From Planctomycetota bacterium (GTDB lineage Bacteria; Planctomycetota; UBA1135; GCA-002686595), in NCBI GenBank assembly GCA_020853575.1, contig JADYYP010000045.1, forward strand, positions 310,001 to 374,000: a stretch of 64,000 bases of DNA, written 5' to 3'. Both the position numbers and the translations under genes were made by a program. Every line of letters starts with the position of its first letter. The stretch's first letter is position 1. Shown one piece after another: positions 20,266 through 28,221 of the stretch. The notes below the pieces were generated by a model that saw only the letters and a program-made list of their open reading frames with translations, ran no database searches and was not told the origin of the DNA.

Positions 20266-21399
20266 GTGCACGTCCTGCACGTCATCGAAGCCTGCATCGG
20301 AGGAACGCGTCGGCACGTCGTCGACGCGTGCAGCGGGCTCGCTCGCAGCGGCGTGCGGACCACACTGGTGTGCTCGGCGCTGCGTGAACCGGCGTTCCGC
20401 GACGACATGCGAGCGCTCAGCCGCGAGGGCGTCGAGGTGCACGAGCTCGCCATGCTGCGTGCGATCCGGCCGAGCACCGACGCGGCGCACCTGTTCGCGC
20501 TGCGCAAGCTGTTGCGCGAGCTGCGCCCGGACGTCGTCCACACGCACTCGAGCAAGGCTGGCGTCCTCGGACGCGCGGCTTCGATCAGCACCGGCATCGG
20601 AGCGCGCGTGCACACTCCGCACACGTTCGCGTTCCTCTTCGGCGCGATGTTCGGCGGCGCGTCTCGAGCGCTGTTCCGCGCCATCGAGAAGGAGCTGGCG
20701 CGCAAGACCGAGCGCTTCGTGGCCGTCTCCGCGGACGAGGCGCGCACCTTCGAGGCCGCCGGGTTCATCGCTCGCGACAAGATCCGCGTGGTGCCCAACG
20801 GCATCGTGCCCGAGCGCTGGACGACGGCGGAACCGCTCGCGCGCGCTGAACTCGGCCTGCCGGAGCAGGTACCCTGCGCTGCGGTGGTCGGATTGCTCAA
20901 CGTCGCCAAGGGCCAGGACCTGGCGCTGCGCGCGCTCGCGGAGTCGGGGCTGGAGCGCCTGCATCTGGTCGTCGTGGGCCACGGCGAGACGGCGGGGTCG
21001 CTGGAGTCGCTCGCTCGAGAGCTCGGATTGCGCGAGCGCGTGCACTTCCTGGGCTGGCGCGACGACGTGCAGCGCATCCTGAAGAGCGTCGACGCCCTGC
21101 TCTTGCCGTCGCGCTGGGAGGGCATGCCCTACGTCGTGCTGGAGGCGATGGCCGCCGGACGCCCGATCGTCGCCACGCGCGTCGACGGGGCGCGGGCCGT
21201 GCTGGAGGAAGCGCGGTGCGGCGAGTTGTGCGAGATCGACTCGGTTCCCGCGCTCGCGGCCGGCCTGCGCGCGCTGTTCGCCCGCGAGCCAGCCCAGTTG
21301 CGCGAGCTGGGCGAGCGCGGCCGACGAGCGGTGCTCGAGCACTACACCGCGGAGCACATGGTCCGAGGACTGCGCACGGTGTACGAGGAGCTCGCGTGA
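20266..21399 (+). CDS. Glycosyltransferase family 4
   Basis: A 377-residue GT-B protein. The N-terminal domain starts with a glycine loop (IEACIGGTRRHVV) and carries HTHSSKAGVLGR; the C-terminal nucleotide-sugar domain has VVGHGE and the E-x7-E motif in WEGMPYVVLEAMAAGRP. It transfers a sugar to the growing lipid-linked chain; donor and acceptor are unknown. The GTG start is 12 nt after the initiating transferase, and the stop overlaps the next GT start (GTGA), so the genes are co-transcribed. Confidence 0.92.
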   Translation: MHVLHVIEACIGGTRRHVVDACSGLARSGVRTTLVCSALREPAFRDDMRALSREGVEVHELAMLRAIRPSTDAAHLFALRKLLRELRPDVVHTHSSKAGVLGRAASISTGIGARVHTPHTFAFLFGAMFGGASRALFRAIEKELARKTERFVAVSADEARTFEAAGFIARDKIRVVPNGIVPERWTTAEPLARAELGLPEQVPCAAVVGLLNVAKGQDLALRALAESGLERLHLVVVGHGETAGSLESLARELGLRERVHFLGWRDDVQRILKSVDALLLPSRWEGMPYVVLEAMAAGRPIVATRVDGARAVLEEARCGELCEIDSVPALAAGLRALFAREPAQLRELGERGRRAVLEHYTAEHMVRGLRTVYEELA

Positions 21400-22529
21400 A
21401 GATCCTGCACGTGATCACGACGCTCGACGTGGGTGGCGCCGAGATGCACTTGCTCGCGCAGGTCCGCGGTCAGGTCGCGCGCGGCCACGCGGTGCGCATC
21501 GCCTACCTGAAAGGCAAGGGCTCCCTGGCCCGCGATTTCGAGGCGCTGGGCGCCGAGAGCGTGGAGTGCGTGGGAAGTGGACTGGGACTGCCGCGCAAGC
21601 TGTGGCCCGGGCTCGCCTGGGCCGAGATCGTCCACAGCCATCTGCTCAAGGCCGACATGGCCAGCGCGGTGCTCGCCACGCTGGCGGGCAAGCGCGGTGC
21701 TCTGGTCTCGAGCAAGCACAACGATGAGCAGGTCCTGAAGAGGCCGCTCGTTTCGTGGGTCCACGGCCTCCTCGGCCGCGCGCCGCGCTGCACGATCTCG
21801 CTTTCCGATCACGTCGCGCGCTTCATCGCCGAGCACGGTCGCGTGCCGCTCGCGCGCCAACAGCGCATCTACTACGGGCTGGATCCCGCGCCCTTCGAGC
21901 GCGCCGCGGACGAACCGCGGGAGCGCAAGCTCGAGCTGCGGCGGTCCCTGGGAGTGGCGCCCGAGGACGTCGTGTTCGTGTGCGTCGCGCGCTTCGCTCC
22001 ACAGAAGGCTCACGACGTGCTTTTGCGCGCCTTCGCACAGGCGCGGCGCCAGCATCCGGCGCTGCGCCTGCTTTTGGTCGGCGACGACCCCTTCGGGGAC
22101 GGGCGCGACCGCGCCGAAGCGCTGGCGCGCCAGCTCGAGCTCGGTCCGGCGGTGCTCTTCGCGGGCATCCGCCGCGACGTGCCACGGCTGCTCGGCGCTT
22201 CGGACGTGTTCGTGATGTGCTCGCTGTGGGAGGGACTGGGACTGGTATTCCTCGAGGCCATGGCCGCGCGCCTGCCGGTGCTCGCGACGCGCGTTTCCGC
22301 CGTGCCCGAGGTGGTCGTGGACGGCGAGACCGGGGTGCTCGTGCCGCCCTCCGACGTCGACGCGCTCGCCGCAGGCATGCTGTCCCTGGCCGGCGATCCG
22401 GCGCGGCGTGCGGCGCTCGGCGCGCGCGGCGCGGAGCGCGTGCGAAAGAGTTTCGGGCTCGAGCGCATGATCGAGGAGACCTTGGACGTGTATCGTCGGG
22501 TTCAGCGCGCTCGGCCCGGCGGTCGATAG
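21396..22529 (+). CDS. Glycosyltransferase family 4
   Basis: A 377-residue GT-B protein. It opens with KILHVITTLDVGGAEMHLL, the classical glycine-rich N-terminus of GT4 enzymes, followed by HSHLLKADM. The C-terminal domain contains VARFAPQKAHDVLLRAF and the E-x7-E motif in WEGLGLVFLEAMAARLP. GTG at 21396 overlaps the preceding stop by four bases. It looks paralogous to its upstream neighbour and to the protein at 23097. Confidence 0.92.
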   Translation: MKILHVITTLDVGGAEMHLLAQVRGQVARGHAVRIAYLKGKGSLARDFEALGAESVECVGSGLGLPRKLWPGLAWAEIVHSHLLKADMASAVLATLAGKRGALVSSKHNDEQVLKRPLVSWVHGLLGRAPRCTISLSDHVARFIAEHGRVPLARQQRIYYGLDPAPFERAADEPRERKLELRRSLGVAPEDVVFVCVARFAPQKAHDVLLRAFAQARRQHPALRLLLVGDDPFGDGRDRAEALARQLELGPAVLFAGIRRDVPRLLGASDVFVMCSLWEGLGLVFLEAMAARLPVLATRVSAVPEVVVDGETGVLVPPSDVDALAAGMLSLAGDPARRAALGARGAERVRKSFGLERMIEETLDVYRRVQRARPGGR

Positions 22530-22558
22530 ACAGGCCTCCGCGCTCGCTGAAGCTCCCG

Positions 22559-23053
22559 TTGGACACGCCCTCCACCGATCCGCAGACCACGTCTCGATCC
22601 GAGACCACCGCACCGCCGACCGCGAGCGGTGTGGACACGCCCTTCTACCGTGGCCCGGATCGCCGCCAGCGCCCGACGCCGCGCTTCTCGCGCTTCACGC
22701 TGTTCGGCGGCCGCCGGCGGCGTGCGCGGCGCGCGGGCGAGAACGACGGCACGTTCGTCGACCAGTACAGCGGGCGCTTGCTCGCGATCATGCTGTGGAT
22801 CGCGGTGATGAACGCGGGCGACAGCTTCTTCACGCTGCTGCACCTCCAGGCCGGGGGCATCGAGCTCAACCCGGTCGCGGAAGCGATGCTGGGCACCGGA
22901 CGCGTGGGCTTCGTCTTGCTCAAGTCGTTGTTGATCACGGTGCCGTTGATCGTCCTGACGCTGCACAAGAACTTCCCCTTGGCGCGCATCGGCATCTGGG
23001 TCGCAGCGAATGCCTACACCGTGCTGCTCGGATATCACCTGGCGCTCCTGTAG
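22559..23053 (+). CDS. DUF5658-type small membrane protein
   Basis: A protein of up to 164 residues. A polar, Thr/Ser/Pro-rich start is followed by a very basic linker (YRGPDRRQRPTPRF, then FGGRRRRARR) and three or four membrane helices with NAGDSFFTLLHLQ and GGIELNPVAEAML. That combination recalls the DUF5658 family, whose function is unknown. TTG 22559 gives the longest form, whose extra codons have high GC3; GTG 22631 is an alternative giving 140 residues. It sits 29 nt after a GT4 gene inside the glycan cluster. Confidence 0.75.
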   Translation: MDTPSTDPQTTSRSETTAPPTASGVDTPFYRGPDRRQRPTPRFSRFTLFGGRRRRARRAGENDGTFVDQYSGRLLAIMLWIAVMNAGDSFFTLLHLQAGGIELNPVAEAMLGTGRVGFVLLKSLLITVPLIVLTLHKNFPLARIGIWVAANAYTVLLGYHLALL

Positions 23054-23081
23054 CGCGGTGGAGCGCACGATCCACAGCGCC

Positions 23082-23087
23082 TAGACT
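23082..23087 (+). promoter_or_regulatory. Candidate -10 element (TAGACT)
   Basis: TAGACT lies 9 nt before the ATG at 23097 in a 43-nt gap, which would make the transcript essentially leaderless. The same hexamer precedes ald. No clear -35 box is present. Confidence 0.35.
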
Positions 23088-23096
23088 CTGGGCCAC

Positions 23097-24260
23097 ATGC
23101 GCATCGCGCGCGTCCTCACACGGCTCAACCTCGGCGGCCCGGCGCGCCAAGTGCTCGCCAGCGACCCGCTGCTCGCGCGCGCCGGTCATGCGGTGCGCGT
23201 GTTCACCGGCACGCCGGAACCAGGCGAAGGCGAGCTGTTCGACCTGGCGCTCGAGCGCGGCATCGATGTCGTGCGTGTACCGGGGCTCGCGCGAGGCTGG
23301 TCCTTGACCGGCGACATGCGCGCGCGACGCTTCCTCGCGGCCGAGCTCGCGGCCTTTCGCCCGGACGTGCTCCACACGCACGCATCCAAGGCCGGGGCAC
23401 TGGCGCGCTCCGCATCGCGCAGCTTGGCGTCCCTGGCGCGCGTGCACACCTTCCACGGCCACGTCCTCGAGGGCTATTTCCCGCAACCGATCGCGCGCGG
23501 CATGATCGCGATCGAGCGCAAGCTCGCGCGGAACACCGACCGTGTGGTGGCCGTGTCGCACGCGACCGCCGACGACTTGGTCCGGCTGGGCGTGGTCGAG
23601 GAGTCGAAGCTGGTCGTGATCCCGCCGGGCATCGAGCTCGAGCCATTCCTCGCGCTCGAGGAAGGTGCGCGCGAGCTGCACCAGCGCTTGGCAGCGCCGC
23701 GCGACGCGCAGCTCGTCGGCGTGCTGGGACGCCTAGCCGAGGTCAAGCAGCCGGAGTGGGCGATCGACGTGTTCGAGATGCTGCAGGCGCGCTATCCACG
23801 CTTGCAGCTGGTGTTCATCGGCGACGGCGATCAGCGCGGGGCGCTCGAGCGGCGCATCCGCGCGCTGCAGCCCAGCTCGCGCGAGCGCGTCCACATGCTC
23901 GGTGCGGTCGGCGACGTCGCGCCGCTGCTCGCCGACCTGTTCGCGGTGCTGTTGACCTCGCGCAGTGAAGGACTGCCGGTCGCGTTGATCGAGGCCGCCG
24001 CCGCGGCCCGTCCCGTGGTGGCGACGCGCGTCGGAGGCGTGGACGAGCTCGTCGCGGACGAGCGCACCGGCTACTTGGGAACGAGCGTGGACGAGCTCGC
24101 CTATGGGCTGGCCCGGCTGCTCGACGACGAGGCCGCCGCCAAGGCGATGGGGCAGCGCGCCCGCGTGCGCGTCCAAGCGCGCCACTCTGCCGAGGCGCTC
24201 GCGGCGCGGCTCGAGCAGCTCTACACCGCGGTGGTCGAGGCTCGTCGATGCGCCTCCTGA
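23097..24260 (+). CDS. Glycosyltransferase family 4
   Basis: A 387-residue GT-B protein with the N-terminal RIARVLTRLNLGGPARQVL loop, the acceptor-side HTHASKAGALARSA motif (very close to that of the protein at 20266) and VHTFHGHVLEGYF. The donor domain has LGRLAEVKQPEWAI and E-x7-E in SEGLPVALIEAAAAARP. Its last 13 bases overlap the next gene. A candidate -10 box just before the ATG suggests an internal promoter in the cluster. Confidence 0.92.
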   Translation: MRIARVLTRLNLGGPARQVLASDPLLARAGHAVRVFTGTPEPGEGELFDLALERGIDVVRVPGLARGWSLTGDMRARRFLAAELAAFRPDVLHTHASKAGALARSASRSLASLARVHTFHGHVLEGYFPQPIARGMIAIERKLARNTDRVVAVSHATADDLVRLGVVEESKLVVIPPGIELEPFLALEEGARELHQRLAAPRDAQLVGVLGRLAEVKQPEWAIDVFEMLQARYPRLQLVFIGDGDQRGALERRIRALQPSSRERVHMLGAVGDVAPLLADLFAVLLTSRSEGLPVALIEAAAAARPVVATRVGGVDELVADERTGYLGTSVDELAYGLARLLDDEAAAKAMGQRARVRVQARHSAEALAARLEQLYTAVVEARRCAS

Positions 24261-25366
24261 TGCTCAGCGGCGATCGACAGGTCTCCGTCGGCGAGCGCGG
24301 GCCATTTCACGCCTTGCTGCGCGAGTTCGTGCACTACTTCGAGCGCATCGACGTGCTCTGCCCGCGTCCCGACAAACCGGTGAGCGTGCGCTCCGTGTTC
24401 GAGCGCGTGCAGCTGCACGTGGCGGACTGTAGCCGCATCCGCATGCTCGGCTTCCTCGAACGCGAGGGGCGTGCGTTGCTGGCGAACCAACACCACGAAT
24501 TGATCGTCAGCCACGACTACGGCTGGTTCTACAACGGCATCGCGGCAGCACGCCTGTCGCGCTCGTGCGGCGTCCCGTACCTCTCGGAGATCCACCACGT
24601 TCCGGGGCACCCGATCGCGGCGAACGCGCGCGAGCGGTTCGACAAGCTCGTGGCGCGCACTTACGTGCGTTGGGCCCGCGCGCATGCGCGAGCCTTCAGG
24701 GTCGTGAATTCGGTCGAGATGCCCGAGCTCCTCAGGTCCTGGGGCGTGCCCGACGAGCAGATCACGGTGCTGCCATCGTTGTACATCGACCGCGAGGTCT
24801 TCAAGCCGCCGTCCGTGCGACCCGCGTGCGAGCAAGACATGTTGTTCGTCGGCCGCATGGTGAGCAACAAGGGCTTGGACCGAATCGTCGACGCCGTGGC
24901 ACGTCTGCAAGGCAAGACGGCGCTCTTCGTGGGGAAGGGGCCGCTGCTCGAGAGCACCCGACAGCGCGCGCGGCGCGCGGGCCTGGGCCAACGCGCGCGT
25001 TTCGTCGAGTGGGTGGCTTCACCGGAGGAACTGGCCGAGCTGTACCGCCGCTCGCGCGTCGTGGTGTGTGCCTCGACCTGCGAAGGTGGCCCGCGCTTCA
25101 CCGTCGAAGCCATGGCCTGCGGCACGCCGGTGGTGAGCACGCCGGTGGGGATGATGCGCGAGCTCGTGCGCGACGGCGAGAACGGCGCGCTGTGCGGTTT
25201 CGACGTCGCGAGCTTGGCGCGAGCGATCGACAGCGTCCTGGTCGACGAGACGCGGCGCATCGAGTTGGGGAACGCGGCGCAAGCCGTGGCGGCGCGCTTC
25301 GAGTCCAGCAGCGTGATCCGCGGCTACGCGGAAGGGCTCCACCGACTCGCGGGTGTCCAGGGATGA
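24248..25366 (+). CDS. Glycosyltransferase family 4
   Basis: A 372-residue GT-B protein. The N-terminal domain is less glycine-rich (MRLLMLSGDRQVSVGERGPF) and includes SHDYGWFYNGI and SEIHHVPGHP. The donor domain has VGRMVSNKGLDRIVDA and the E-x7-E motif in CEGGPRFTVEAMACGTP. It overlaps the preceding gene by 13 nt and the next by 4 nt, giving tight translational coupling. Linkage and sugar are unknown. Confidence 0.9.
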   Translation: MRLLMLSGDRQVSVGERGPFHALLREFVHYFERIDVLCPRPDKPVSVRSVFERVQLHVADCSRIRMLGFLEREGRALLANQHHELIVSHDYGWFYNGIAAARLSRSCGVPYLSEIHHVPGHPIAANARERFDKLVARTYVRWARAHARAFRVVNSVEMPELLRSWGVPDEQITVLPSLYIDREVFKPPSVRPACEQDMLFVGRMVSNKGLDRIVDAVARLQGKTALFVGKGPLLESTRQRARRAGLGQRARFVEWVASPEELAELYRRSRVVVCASTCEGGPRFTVEAMACGTPVVSTPVGMMRELVRDGENGALCGFDVASLARAIDSVLVDETRRIELGNAAQAVAARFESSSVIRGYAEGLHRLAGVQG

Positions 25367-26424
25367 AGCTCCTGTTCCTCACCCAGGTGCTCGACCGCAA
25401 CGACGCAGTCTTGGGCTTCGTCCCGCGCTGGGTCGAGGGGTTCGCGAAGCGCTGCGAGCGCGTGCGGGTCGTCGCGCTGCGACTGGGCGACACCAGCGGG
25501 CTCCCGGCCAACGTCGACGCGCGCGAGATCGGTCGCAGCGGCTGGTTCGTGCGCTACTTGCGCAATCGCAAATTCCTGCGCGAAGCGCTGCTTGACGAGC
25601 ACTTCGACGCCGTGCTGGCGCACATGGTCCCGCGCTACACGCTGCTCTCGAGCTCCCTGGCGCGCGCGGCCGGTGCACGCCAGTACCTGTGGTACACGCA
25701 CGGCACGGTCGACGGCCGTCTGCGCCGCGCCGTCGAGCGCGTCGACAAGGTGTTCACCGCGAGCGAGGAATCGCTGCGCATCGACACGCCCAAGAAAGTC
25801 GTCACCGGCCACGGCATCGACCTCGAGCACTTCGCCTCGCGCGGTGCGCCGCCGGTGCAGCCGATCCGCCTGCTCGAGGTCGGCCGGCTGACGCCCTCCA
25901 AGGACCCGCTGACCGTGATCGCCGCCGTCGGAATCCTCGTCGCGCGCGGCTTCGACGTGCACCTCGATCTGGTCGGCGGTGGCCTGATCGACTCCGACGA
26001 CGTCTACCGCAAGCGCGTCGAGGAGCAGATCGACGTCGCGCAGCTGCGCCAGCGCGTCGTCGTGCACGGCTCGGTTCCGTACCGCGAGATCGCCCCTTTC
26101 TACCGGCGCTGCACGTTGCTCGTCAGCGCGAGCCGCACCGGGAGCGTCGACAAAGTGGTGCTCGAGGCCATGGCGTGCGCGCGGCCCGTGGTCACGTGCA
26201 ACGACTCGTTTCCGCGGCTGTTCCAGGAGCTCGGGGCATTGCGCGAGCAACTGTGCTTCGCGCCCGGCAGTGCCACGGAGCTCGCCGCGCGCATCGAAGC
26301 GCTGCTGCGCCAAGACCAGGCCGAACGCGACATCCTGGGCGAGCGTTTGCGCGCGCTGGTGGCCCGCGACCACCAGGTCGATGCGCTCACCGCGCGACTG
26401 GTGCGCGAAATGGAGCCGCGATGA
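25363..26424 (+). CDS. Glycosyltransferase family 4, variant donor motif
   Basis: A 353-residue GT-B protein, shorter than its neighbours. It starts KLLFLTQVLDRNDAVLGF and contains LWYTHGTVDGRLRRAV and VGRLTPSKDPLTVIAAV. The usual first glutamate of the E-x7-E motif is replaced by Gly in SRTGSVDKVVLEAMACARP; only the second is kept. Such SRTGSxDKxxLEAM variants occur in some GT4 subfamilies and need not mean loss of activity. ATG overlaps the upstream stop, and its own stop overlaps the next ATG. Confidence 0.88.
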   Translation: MKLLFLTQVLDRNDAVLGFVPRWVEGFAKRCERVRVVALRLGDTSGLPANVDAREIGRSGWFVRYLRNRKFLREALLDEHFDAVLAHMVPRYTLLSSSLARAAGARQYLWYTHGTVDGRLRRAVERVDKVFTASEESLRIDTPKKVVTGHGIDLEHFASRGAPPVQPIRLLEVGRLTPSKDPLTVIAAVGILVARGFDVHLDLVGGGLIDSDDVYRKRVEEQIDVAQLRQRVVVHGSVPYREIAPFYRRCTLLVSASRTGSVDKVVLEAMACARPVVTCNDSFPRLFQELGALREQLCFAPGSATELAARIEALLRQDQAERDILGERLRALVARDHQVDALTARLVREMEPR

Positions 26425-28190
26425 ACACGCAACGCTCGCCTGAGCACTTGGTCGAGCCGTTGCGACGCACACTCGCGTGGTTGATGTCCTTGCGCGACGC
26501 CCAGGGTCGCATTTGGTGCCCCGAGCACGGCCTCGAGCACACCGGCAAGTCCGCGGGCGCGGCAGTGCTCGCGGCGCGACTGGCGCGCCACGACGCGCCC
26601 GAGCGCCGCGCGGCGCACGTCGGCGCGGCCATCGAGCAGGGGCGCCGCCTCGTCGCCAATCTGCGTCGCGAGGGCACCAGCGAGTGCCACACGTTCTGGC
26701 CCGGCCGGCACGATCCGTTCAACAGCTCCAACGCCGTGATCGACGGCGGCGCGTGCAGCGACGCGCTCGCGGAACTGGCACTCGAGCTCGGAAGCGAGCT
26801 GTCCGCCGACGACGCGCGCGCCTTTCGCGACGCGAGCGTGCTCCACGCTCGCACGTATTTGCGCTACGCAGCGCTCGACAAGGGCATCCCCGCGCAGCGC
26901 GCGTGGGGCCTGTCGGGCTTGGCTGCCGCGTGGCGCGTGTGTGGCGATGAGGTCCTCGAGAACGCGGCGCTCCAAGCCGTCGGAGCGCTCGAGGGCATCC
27001 AGCACCCCGACGGGAGCTTCCCGTACCACCCGCTGGAGTGGGGTGCGGAGCACGCCGGAGCGAGCGACGTCTCGTCGTTCTATCACTCGCGCATCCCGGG
27101 CTTCACGATCTTCGCGCTCGAGCAACTCGGCCGTGACCCGTCTCGCGCACCGTTTGCGCAGGGCATCGGAAAGGCCGTGGACTTCCTCGAGGCGTTGCAG
27201 GCTCCGGACGGCACCAAGTGCGGCTTGGTTGAGGCCAAGCCCTGGTATTGGGGAGCCGAGTACGAGGTCGCGAGCCACGTCTTCGACGTCTACACGTTCG
27301 CGCGCGCCTGGAAGCACTTCGGTGAGCCACGCTTCGGTCGCGCCGCGCTGCGCGCCTTCCGCGCCTGGTGTGAGCATCTGAGTGCGGCGGGCGTGCCGCG
27401 CAGCCACCTGCCGGGGCCTGAGCGCAAGAAGAGCTACCAGTGCCCGGTGTTCTGGGCCTGCCACGCCGAGTGGATCGCGCGCGTTCTCCCGGATCTCGCG
27501 GAACTCGAGCAACGCTTCCCCGACACCCAGACCAACGCTGTCGACGGCATCGACCTCTCGGTCCGTTGGTACCCCGACGCGCAGCTGGCACGCCTCGAGG
27601 ACGGCGCCGTCCTGGCCTGGGTGCGCGGCGCGCGACCCGCGTACAACGTGCACCACGGGAGCCCTCACGGCGCGGGACTGATCCGCGCGGTGTCGAAGCG
27701 CGACCGACGCGAGCTCGTGCGCCGGCAACGTCTGGCCGCCGACCAAGAGGGTGAGTGGAGCGCTCGCGCTGGGACTTTCGCGCTGGGCCGCGGGCTCGAG
27801 CACGGCGCGCAGGCTATGCGCTTTTCGCTGTGGCTGATGCGCAACCACGCACGCGGACGGCGTTTCAGCGCGGCTCTGGGCGCGCCCTTCGACGTGTTGC
27901 GCCGCGGCGTCTTGGAATTCGCCTCGAGCGCGGTGTCGAGCAGTTTCGACGCGTCTCCGCTGGTCGAGGTGGACGCGACCGGAGTGAGCCTCCGTTCGCG
28001 CTTGTGTTGGCGCGGAGGGCTCGCGGTGCCACACAGCGCGCTCGAGCGCCGCTTCGAGCTCGACGGGCGAGGACTGCTGGTCCACGAGAACGTCATCGCT
28101 CCCGGCGCAGTCCGCGCGTTGCACTATGGTTGGCCCGAACGTGCGAGCGAGCGCGTGAACGGGGACGGCCTGACGTACCGATTGGCTTGA
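26421..28190 (+). CDS. Predicted (alpha/alpha)-toroid glycan-active protein
   Basis: A 589-residue protein without a signal peptide or membrane helix. Residues 1-340 contain repeated helix-turn-helix units with tags such as GLSGLAAAWRVCGDE and IQHPDGSFPYHPLEWG, typical of (alpha/alpha)6 toroids of glycoside hydrolases, polysaccharide lyases and epimerases. Residues 370-589 look beta-rich (LSVRWYPDAQLARLEDG, then SVSLRSRLCWRGGL-like strands), as in heparinase II/III-type enzymes. No catalytic set could be assigned. It overlaps a GT4 gene by 4 nt, so it should act on the same glycan or its precursor. Function is inferred from fold and context only. Confidence 0.7.
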   Translation: MNTQRSPEHLVEPLRRTLAWLMSLRDAQGRIWCPEHGLEHTGKSAGAAVLAARLARHDAPERRAAHVGAAIEQGRRLVANLRREGTSECHTFWPGRHDPFNSSNAVIDGGACSDALAELALELGSELSADDARAFRDASVLHARTYLRYAALDKGIPAQRAWGLSGLAAAWRVCGDEVLENAALQAVGALEGIQHPDGSFPYHPLEWGAEHAGASDVSSFYHSRIPGFTIFALEQLGRDPSRAPFAQGIGKAVDFLEALQAPDGTKCGLVEAKPWYWGAEYEVASHVFDVYTFARAWKHFGEPRFGRAALRAFRAWCEHLSAAGVPRSHLPGPERKKSYQCPVFWACHAEWIARVLPDLAELEQRFPDTQTNAVDGIDLSVRWYPDAQLARLEDGAVLAWVRGARPAYNVHHGSPHGAGLIRAVSKRDRRELVRRQRLAADQEGEWSARAGTFALGRGLEHGAQAMRFSLWLMRNHARGRRFSAALGAPFDVLRRGVLEFASSAVSSSFDASPLVEVDATGVSLRSRLCWRGGLAVPHSALERRFELDGRGLLVHENVIAPGAVRALHYGWPERASERVNGDGLTYRLA

Positions 28191-28221
28191 ACGCGAGCGC
28201 TCGATTGGATCTAACCAGCAC

